From contig DASVRI010000012.1 in NCBI GenBank assembly GCA_036388675.1, positions 1 through 64,000 of the forward strand: a stretch of DNA of 64,000 nucleotides, given 5' to 3'. This stretch comes from DASVUS01 sp036388675. GTDB taxonomy: Bacteria > Armatimonadota > Abditibacteriia > Abditibacteriales > Abditibacteriaceae. The notes under the pieces are model-generated. The model had not been told where the DNA came from. It made no database searches and saw only the letters and a list, made by a program, of their open reading frames with translations. The position numbers and the translations under genes are program-made. Each line of letters begins with the position of its first letter. Within the stretch, counting starts at the first letter, position 1. Shown in pieces: positions 58,416 to 64,000 of the stretch.

Positions 58416-60239
58416 ATGCTGATTCCGTACAACGTTGATCGTCAGACGCGCCGTATGCCGCGTTTCACCTATGGGCTTATGGCGGTCAACGTTCTGGTGT
58501 TCTTTTTCACCATTCTCACTTCCAACATGAATCTACCGGCGGATAAAGTCGCCGGTAAAGCAGCCATCAAGGCGTGGGCGGCACAGTCTGGTGCCGGCGA
58601 TGAAGGCCTGGGGATGTTCTCTGACGAAGCAGAAGCTGCCACCGGGGCTGTGCCGCCATCTTCTTCCACTGAATCTGTGACAGGCCGCTTCCCCATCACG
58701 GCGTTTCAAGTTGTTCCCGTGCCTTCAGGAGAAAATACCCCGGAAGGCGACTCGACCGAAAGCGGCTCCTCCGGCAGCGGCTCCTCCGGCAGCGGCTTTT
58801 CCAGGGAGGACGCAGGGCTTAAGTTCGTTCAAGAGATGGCGATGGTGGATGCCTACAAAAAGGCCAACGACGAGGCCGGCTACACAAAATTCTGGCAAAT
58901 TGAGCACGCTTTTGATTCGTTTGTGATGGAGCCGCACTACTCGGCGATGAACACCTTCGCCTACCGCGCCAACAATCCCACGTTTTTGGGTATTCTGGGG
59001 TCGATGTTCCTGCATGGCGGCATCGAGCATCTGCTGGGCAACATGCTGTTCTTGTGGGTTTTTGGACGCGCGCTTGAAGATGCTCTGGGGCCTTACATTT
59101 ATCTCGGTTCGTATCTGCTGTGTGGCATTGCGGCGACAGTTCTCTATCACATCATGATGATGACTTTCACGCCGCAGTCGGCTGCCGTGCCGGCTATTGG
59201 CGCTTCCGGTGCTATCGCTGGAGTACTCGGTTTGTTCGCCATGCGTTTCTACCGCACGCCGGTGCGCATCTTCTTCCTGTCCGGTTATGCGCTGTATGCG
59301 GTGGGCATTTTGTGGGCAATCAGTGGCATCTTTATCTATCGCGGCACCAATCCGGCCATCCTGGTGCTGCTCTCGGCTGCTATAATTGGCGGTCTTATCT
59401 ACTTTGGTCAGGAATGGGGCATTTGGCACTCCTTCAAAGTCGCCTCGATGTATGCCATCGGATTCTGGCTGCTGGTATCGAACGTTTTGCCCGGTGTCAT
59501 CACACTTTTTCAGAAGGAAAGAGCGGGCGGCGTCGGCTACTGGGCGCACATCGGCGGCTTTATGTGCGGCATGTTGTATGCGTTTCTCATCGGTGCCAAG
59601 ACCGAGGGCAAAACCGAGTACCTTATCGAAGACGCGCAGAAATCGCTCGATAAGAAGCAGGGCGGCAACGCACTGGAATATGCGCAGGACTTGCTCAAGC
59701 ACCAGCCGGAAAACCCCACCGTGTATGAGCTGCTGGCCGAAGCCTACGACCACAAGAACAACGAGGACGCGGCACTCGATAATTACGAGATCGCCATCGA
59801 TAAGTATTTAAAAAAGGGCGAACGCGACAGTGCGGCACGCACGTATTTGAATGCGTTGCAAAAGCATCCTCTGTTCATCTTGCAGCCGGCGACGCAGTTC
59901 ATCCTTTCCAGCCAGATCGGCATCAACGGCGATTACGCAAAAGCCGCCGAGAACCTGGCCAAAATTCCTTTCACCTTTCCCGATGCGCCTGAAGGTGAAC
60001 TCAGCCTGCTGCGCGCGGCTCAGATGTATATCGACCACCTAAACCAGCCCGAAATGGGCCTGCACCTTTTGAATACCATGTTGCAGCAATATCCCGAAAC
60101 GCAATGGATGGCGCAGGTTGAAGCGGCTATGCGCAAGGCGCAGTATCAGTTGAGCACGCCGTCCGACCCCGCAGCCAGCGGGGTGTCTCCCTCGCCCAAA
60201 GGCTATCCCGGCGCGCCCAAAACACCCACGAAAAGATAG
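58416..60239 (+). CDS. Rhomboid intramembrane serine protease with TPR tail
   Basis: 607 residues. After the first membrane helix there is a Ser/Gly/Pro loop (residues ~45-135, with three in-frame 15-bp GSSGS repeats). The rhomboid core follows: LHGGIEHLLGNMLFLWVFG (~200), the catalytic Ser in PAIGASGAIAGVLG (~265) and the catalytic His in GYWAHIGGFMCG (~377). From residue ~400 a soluble tail carries TPR helices (NALEYAQDLLKHQPENPTVY, LLAEAYDHKNNEDAALDNYE). It cleaves membrane substrates within the bilayer; the TPR part likely recruits partners. Confidence 0.92.
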   Translation: MLIPYNVDRQTRRMPRFTYGLMAVNVLVFFFTILTSNMNLPADKVAGKAAIKAWAAQSGAGDEGLGMFSDEAEAATGAVPPSSSTESVTGRFPITAFQVVPVPSGENTPEGDSTESGSSGSGSSGSGFSREDAGLKFVQEMAMVDAYKKANDEAGYTKFWQIEHAFDSFVMEPHYSAMNTFAYRANNPTFLGILGSMFLHGGIEHLLGNMLFLWVFGRALEDALGPYIYLGSYLLCGIAATVLYHIMMMTFTPQSAAVPAIGASGAIAGVLGLFAMRFYRTPVRIFFLSGYALYAVGILWAISGIFIYRGTNPAILVLLSAAIIGGLIYFGQEWGIWHSFKVASMYAIGFWLLVSNVLPGVITLFQKERAGGVGYWAHIGGFMCGMLYAFLIGAKTEGKTEYLIEDAQKSLDKKQGGNALEYAQDLLKHQPENPTVYELLAEAYDHKNNEDAALDNYEIAIDKYLKKGERDSAARTYLNALQKHPLFILQPATQFILSSQIGINGDYAKAAENLAKIPFTFPDAPEGELSLLRAAQMYIDHLNQPEMGLHLLNTMLQQYPETQWMAQVEAAMRKAQYQLSTPSDPAASGVSPSPKGYPGAPKTPTKR

Positions 60240-60486
60240 CGAAAGATAAATCAGCGAGGGTTTGTCTATGCCTGGCATAGACCAGCGGGCTATGCGTCAA
60301 CGGAGCTATGCTTCAAGCAGTTACAGGTAGAACTGCCGTGAATGAGACTTAAGTCCGGTGCGTCGTTCCACCCTGGGGCGGATGTGGAAGCGAGACAACG
60401 TGGTTACCTTTTACTTGAAGGCGATACGCGCTGCGAGCGATACGCGCTGCGAGCGAGACCACTATAAGTAGGAAGGAGAACCCGTC
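60240..60486. other. Gap with small hairpin and 16-bp direct repeat
   Basis: A short hairpin GTCTATGC/GCATAGAC (60264-60282) follows the rhomboid gene and may be its terminator. Two tandem copies of CGATACGCGCTGCGAG lie near 60421-60452. GGAAGGAG at the right end is the ribosome-binding site of the next gene. No gene is seen. Confidence 0.5.
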
Positions 60487-61869
60487 ATGAGACACCCATT
60501 TGTTTCACTTCCCCGCACGCAGAGACTCCTGGCGCGCGCAGGACGCGGCAGCAGTTTTGTTCTGGCCTGTGCTCTGGCGTTCAATGGCGCGGTTCCTCCA
60601 GCGGTTCCTCCAGCGGTTCCTCCAGCGGTTCCTCAATTGAGGGCACAGGAAATGCCGCCATCCGCGGCTCAGTTCAATCCTGCAACTAAGCCGTTAGCAG
60701 GTGCAGCTGCAGGAACGGCAACACCTATCGTATCAACGCCGGTGCGCACGGTTAAGGTGGACACCTTCGAAGCGGGCCTGCTCGGCTGGGCGGGTTACAA
60801 ATTCGGGCCCGCCGGTTACTCGGCTGACCTGGAAGCGCGCGTCGGCGTCACTGATAAAGCGGCGCAGATAAAAAACGGCAAAGGCTCGCTGTATTACATC
60901 TACAATGTGGCGCCCAAGACCATTGGCCTGTTGTCATTGGAACGACCGCTTGAACTTCAGGGCATGGAATCGATCAACTTTTCCCTCAAGGTCGATGCGC
61001 CTACGATCATGGCATTTGCTCTGCGCGAGAAAGGCGGTGCGCGTTACGATACGTATTTCTATTGTCAGGCCAATACGTGGCAGGACATCGCCATTGACCT
61101 GGATTCGCTCCGTCTTGCCGCCGACTCGCCGGACGACAACTCTCGTCTCGATCTCGATCAGGTGACGGGCATTTACCTGGCGGATGCAGCCGGTATGTTC
61201 ATCGAAGCATCCTCGGGCCAAGACGGGACGCGCATCCTGTGGTTGGACGATGTCGAGTACTCGTCAAAGCGCGTAGTGCCAAAGAACATGGCGCTTGCAC
61301 CGCCTGGTGCCGGTGCGCCTATCGTGATTGACAGTTTCGAAGCCGGCACCATTCGCTGGATTCCGTTGCTACTCCAGATTCAGCCAAGCCTCAAAATCGA
61401 CATCGCCAACGGCGACCTTAAGCTCGACCGGCAAACCGCTAACGATAGCGGCGCCAAATCGTTGAAAGCGACTTACAAGCGCGAAAAAAATGCTGCTCCG
61501 GTCTGGCTGCATAGCCTGGAAAGCATCAAGTTGTCTGGCGCGCAGTCACTCGACCTGGCGCTGCGAACCGCTGCGGACGGCGTGTTCCTCGTTTCGCTCA
61601 AAGAAAAAGACGAATCGCGCTATGAGCAAGTCGTTGAACTCAAAGCCGAAGATGGTTGGAAGAAGTTTTCCTGGCCGCTGGCGAGCTTCAAGCTGGCCGG
61701 TGATTCCAGGGATGAAAACGATAGGCTCGACATCAACAACGTGGAGGAAATCACCATCGCCGACCTGACGGCTGTGCTGCCCCAAGAACTGGGCAAAGGC
61801 CCACTCGGCGAGACTGCACTATGGATCGACGAAGTGCAGTTCGGGCGTGCAAGTGCCGCCGCTAAATAA
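60487..61869 (+). CDS. Secreted protein with two CBM11/CIA30-like domains
   Basis: 460 residues. A signal peptide covers residues ~15-40, followed by an in-frame 12-bp repeat (PPAV). Two similar beta-sandwich domains follow (residues ~95-265 and ~285-455), each with the pattern DTFEAG...W, SLYYIYNV or SLKATYK, LRTAADGVFLVSLKEKDESRY-like, and a closing ILWLDDVEYS or ALWIDEVQFG. Such galactose-binding-like folds bind polysaccharide. No catalytic domain is present. A GAGTACTC octamer encodes the EYS at the end of domain one. GGAAGGAG lies 9 bases before the ATG. Confidence 0.75.
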   Translation: MRHPFVSLPRTQRLLARAGRGSSFVLACALAFNGAVPPAVPPAVPPAVPQLRAQEMPPSAAQFNPATKPLAGAAAGTATPIVSTPVRTVKVDTFEAGLLGWAGYKFGPAGYSADLEARVGVTDKAAQIKNGKGSLYYIYNVAPKTIGLLSLERPLELQGMESINFSLKVDAPTIMAFALREKGGARYDTYFYCQANTWQDIAIDLDSLRLAADSPDDNSRLDLDQVTGIYLADAAGMFIEASSGQDGTRILWLDDVEYSSKRVVPKNMALAPPGAGAPIVIDSFEAGTIRWIPLLLQIQPSLKIDIANGDLKLDRQTANDSGAKSLKATYKREKNAAPVWLHSLESIKLSGAQSLDLALRTAADGVFLVSLKEKDESRYEQVVELKAEDGWKKFSWPLASFKLAGDSRDENDRLDINNVEEITIADLTAVLPQELGKGPLGETALWIDEVQFGRASAAAK

Positions 61870-61936
61870 AGCGTTGCACTGTCATCAAGCAACCCGGTGA
61901 GTAGCAACTTCGATTGCGCCCGCAAGTTGTCGTTTC

Positions 61937-62006
61937 CGTAGGGGCGCACGGCGTGCGCCCTCATGCTGCGGCAACCACATCAGGGCGCATGCCATGCGCC
62001 CCTACG
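61937..62006. repeat. Dispersed inverted-repeat element, copy C
   Basis: Same terminal inverted sequences as 8783-8860 and 24112-24182; the left flank AAGTTGTCGT is shared with copy A. The spacer (TCATGCTGCGGCAACC) is partly an inversion of the spacer of copy A (GGTTGCCGCAGCAT). Confidence 0.8.
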
Positions 62007-62184
62007 CCAAAGACATCCACGCGACCGCACCGCTTCAGCAGTTTTGTTTTATCTCAGCCCCGCGCAACTCAACGACAAGTAAGAGAGTGCTTCCTTAATC
62101 ACCACCCGACAATCAGTCCCCAACGTTCGCCTAAGTTTCCTGACTTTTAGAGCGTCTTTGAGAGGAGTTATAGCAGTTAACGAC

Positions 62185-62308
62185 TTGCAGGCGACACATG
62201 ATTGCCCTGGAACCCTAAGCGTGAGCGCGGGGCTGAACTCAGCGGTGCCTTAGCTCCGCGCTCACGCTTGGGGTTCCGGGGCAATCATGTGTCGCCTGCA
62301 ACCTATTA
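62185..62308. repeat. Nested inverted-repeat element, second of the AAGCGTGAGCG type
   Basis: Outer arms begin TTGCAGGCGACACATGATTG and end with its complement; inside them lies the AACCCTAAGCGTGAGCGCGG core, also found in the element at 55656-55779. The arms total about 50 bases with few mismatches. Confidence 0.8.
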
Positions 62309-62472
62309 ACTCAAGACTTACGCAGAGGGCTTGCAAATGCAGGGCAATGTAGGGGCCTAGCACGCTACGCTCCTACGACTGGCTTCCGCGTAAGTCCTGA
62401 ACTGTTATATCGTCCCCGTAGAGGCACAGCGGTGCGCCCCTAAGACAACCGCTCCCAAAATTGCTTTCGAGC

Positions 62473-63366
62473 CTAGGCTTGCAATGCAGCGCGGATGCTG
62501 TGTTCTACGGGAGAGTACTCGCTGTCAGCACGGTGGAGTTGCATCGCTTCGCGCAAAGGCGTGGTGCGATTGCACATGAAACGCGGAACACCGAGATGGT
62601 TTTGCGACGCCGCATGGTACAAGAACGGGTGGCAGAAAATCACATCACCGGGAGAGCCGGTGGTCTCGATCACGCGCAAACGTGTGCCGTGCTCGTCGGG
62701 AGTTTCCTCATCCATGAAGCGCGCGATGCGTTCCTGAGGGTCTTCAATCTGGTCTTCGCTGGTGGATTGCCCGGTCAGTTGGGCCAGCCACGGATGCCCT
62801 ACATTGCACTGCTTGATGGCATCGTTTAGTTCAATGCCTTCGGGAAACTGCTTCAGAAACCGCGCCACGACCTGATGAGAGCCTTCGGCTACTAAAGTTC
62901 CGCCGCCGCGCGAAGCGATTTCGGAGAACATGCACAGCATCAGCAAACCCTGGTCGGGCGCATCCACTGTGTGGCGGAATTGAATGCCGTCCCAGTGCCA
63001 GCCACCTGTGGGCACTGTCCACGGACGGTCGGCTCCCAGCGCAAAGTTCACCGGCCACCAGCCCCAGTAGCTGGTATGTCCGCGCTGGCTCCAGCGGCCG
63101 GCGCCTACCAGGTCTTCCACAGCATCGCGCAACAGTTCGGTGTCGCAAGCCTGAAAAACCTCGTCGGCATACGTTTCTTTGAGATGCGCCATCGGTTGCG
63201 TCCACGTCGCGCGATCGTCGCGTTGCACGCCGCGTTCCGATAAACGCTCCCACAGAAACGCCTGCGCCTTTAACGCCTGTTCACGCGGAAACGCTTCCTT
63301 GAGCGTTATGTGGCCGCGTTGCTGGAACTGTTCGATTTGTTCTGCTGTGAAAACTTTGGGTGCCAT
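62473..63366 (-). CDS. Phytanoyl-CoA dioxygenase (PhyH) family protein
   Basis: 297 residues from the ATG at 63366 (AAGG upstream). It has the PhyH double-stranded beta helix: FQQRGHITLKEAFP at the start, the iron-binding HxD in GGWHWDGIQFRH (~residue 148), a glycine-rich GGGTLVAEGSHQ (~190) and the distal His with Arg/Asn partners in VIFCHPFLYHAASQN (~245). These are Fe(II)/2-oxoglutarate-dependent oxygenases; the substrate of this one is unknown. It follows ftsK after 25 bases on the same strand, probably by chance read-through. Confidence 0.9.
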   Translation of the reverse strand: MAPKVFTAEQIEQFQQRGHITLKEAFPREQALKAQAFLWERLSERGVQRDDRATWTQPMAHLKETYADEVFQACDTELLRDAVEDLVGAGRWSQRGHTSYWGWWPVNFALGADRPWTVPTGGWHWDGIQFRHTVDAPDQGLLMLCMFSEIASRGGGTLVAEGSHQVVARFLKQFPEGIELNDAIKQCNVGHPWLAQLTGQSTSEDQIEDPQERIARFMDEETPDEHGTRLRVIETTGSPGDVIFCHPFLYHAASQNHLGVPRFMCNRTTPLREAMQLHRADSEYSPVEHSIRAALQA

Positions 63367-63391
63367 AATGCCTTGTCTGTCCGCAGGGCGT

Positions 63392-64000
63392 TTACTGCTG
63401 CCGTCCGGTGCCGATAACTTTGCGCGGCTTGGAGCCATCGGCGGGAGAAAGCACGCCATCGCGCTCCAACTGATCGACGATGCGACCGGCGCGCGGATAG
63501 CCGATCTCAAATTTGCGCTGAATCAAACTCGCACTCATTTCCGTGTTGCGCTGCACGAACTCCAGTATTTCGTCATACAGGTCGTCGCGCTTCTCGTCGG
63601 AGCGGCTACTGCCGCCTTCATCGAGTACTCCATCGTCGTCCACTTCGTCCAGGTCAAGGCCGTAATCGAGTGGCTCGTCGTCGCCGTAGTGAGCTTTCAC
63701 CACGTCCACCACGCGGTTGACTTCTTCTTCCGATAAAAACGCGCCCTGAATGCGCACGGCTTTGCCGCCGTTGTTAGCATCGAAGAGCATATCGCCCGAA
63801 CCGATGAGACGCTCGGCGCCAACGCTGTCGAGAATGGTGCGCGAATCGACCTGTGAAGCCACGGCAAACGCGACGCGGCTGGGAATGTTGGCTTTAATCA
63901 CGCCGGTAATCACGTTGACACTGGGACGCTGCGTCGCCACGATAAGGTGAATGCCCGTCGCGCGTGCCAACTGTGCCAGACGGCAGATCAGCTTTTCAAA
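63392..64000 (-). CDS. ftsK: DNA translocase FtsK, C-terminal part (cut by window edge)
   Basis: The last ~202 residues are visible; the frame is open to the window end. The end of the RecA-like motor is clear: LAQLARATGIHLIVATQRPS, NVITGVIKANIPSRVAFAV, DSRTILDSVGAERLIGSGDML. An acidic linker (~residues 105-135 of the visible part, containing a GAGTACTC octamer) leads into the winged-helix gamma domain (YDEILEFVQRNTEMSASLIQ, YPRAGRIVDQLERDGVL), which reads KOPS-like sequences on DNA. FtsK pumps chromosomal DNA through the division septum. Confidence 0.95.
   Translation of the reverse strand, partial: FEKLICRLAQLARATGIHLIVATQRPSVNVITGVIKANIPSRVAFAVASQVDSRTILDSVGAERLIGSGDMLFDANNGGKAVRIQGAFLSEEEVNRVVDVVKAHYGDDEPLDYGLDLDEVDDDGVLDEGGSSRSDEKRDDLYDEILEFVQRNTEMSASLIQRKFEIGYPRAGRIVDQLERDGVLSPADGSKPRKVIGTGRQQ

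Larger units (their letters stand above)
61870..62472. other. 603-base repeat-rich intergenic region
   Basis: No credible gene lies between the convergent secreted-protein and PhyH genes. It holds the dispersed element copy C (61937-62006), the nested element at 62185-62308, a hairpin GTAGGGGCCTAGC/GCTACGCTCCTAC near 62350-62380 and a degenerate half copy of the dispersed element near 62415-62440. Confidence 0.75.
1306..63630. repeat. GAGTACTC octamer, dispersed through the whole window
   Basis: About 62 copies counted by eye from 1306 to 63623, roughly one per kilobase, in coding regions in all three frames (Glu-Tyr-Ser, Val-Leu and Ser-Thr readings) and in gaps. Many extend to CGAGTACTCG. 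The largest gaps without one are 23.4-28.4 kb and 48.9-52.5 kb. It behaves like HIP1 (GCGATCGC) of cyanobacteria. This entry covers the family and not one continuous feature. Confidence 0.9.

Noticed and set aside
1..64000. tRNA, rRNA or riboswitch genes
   Set aside because: I found no cloverleaf, rRNA signature or known riboswitch core by eye; a covariance-model search would be needed to exclude small ones.

Overview
The window is a 64 kb piece of a bacterial chromosome with mostly housekeeping and accessory genes on both strands. GC is moderately high (judged by eye). It carries no rRNA, tRNA, CRISPR array or phage module that I can recognise. A small outer-membrane-type protein ending in Phe suggests a diderm cell. 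CsaB next to a DUF5693 protein, an FHA/kinase/WD40 signalling group, UPF0182, a PhyH oxygenase and an IS982-type transposase fit a non-proteobacterial lineage. My best guess is Armatimonadota/Abditibacteriota, at low confidence.

Layout. 0-9 kb: transposase end, membrane methyltransferase, small secreted proteins, a Tat-exported ferritin-like protein, a STAND ATPase, a DUF2243 pair and a sarcosine-oxidase-like flavoenzyme. 9-14.3 kb (minus strand): CsaB, a DUF5693 membrane protein, a 5'-nucleotidase C-terminal-domain protein and a coiled-coil protein. 14.4-24.1 kb (plus strand): methyltransferase, FHA-GAF-cyclase, Ser/Thr kinase, TPR-WD40 protein, methylglyoxal synthase, UPF0182. 24.2-36.4 kb: CE7 esterase, APC permease, Na+/H+ antiporter, YdcF protein, an unrecognised 480-residue protein, M23 peptidase, a duplicated ABC-2-type permease, acyl-CoA ligase. 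36.6-42.3 kb: a five-gene operon that looks like the core of N-methylglutamate (methylamine) metabolism. 42.5-47.3 kb and 55.8-58.1 kb: two halves of an Anbu-type proteasome system (permuted ATP-grasp, alpha-E, three transglutaminase-like proteins, HD protein, Anbu peptidase). Between the halves sit a GH95-like hydrolase and a five-gene minus-strand cassette with a SNF2 helicase and two BrxC/BrxD-like (DUF2791) proteins, the best candidate for a poorly described, possibly defensive system. 58.4-64 kb: rhomboid protease with TPRs, a secreted carbohydrate-binding-like protein, a repeat-rich gap, PhyH oxygenase, and the C-terminus of FtsK.

The most striking sequence-level signal is the 8-bp palindrome GAGTACTC. 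I counted about 62 copies by eye, where roughly one is expected by chance. It occurs in all coding frames, on hairpin tips, in a ribosome-binding site and at gene boundaries, and resembles the HIP1 palindrome of cyanobacteria. Intergenic regions also hold nested inverted-repeat elements. Several genes end in short tandem duplications that include their own stop codon.
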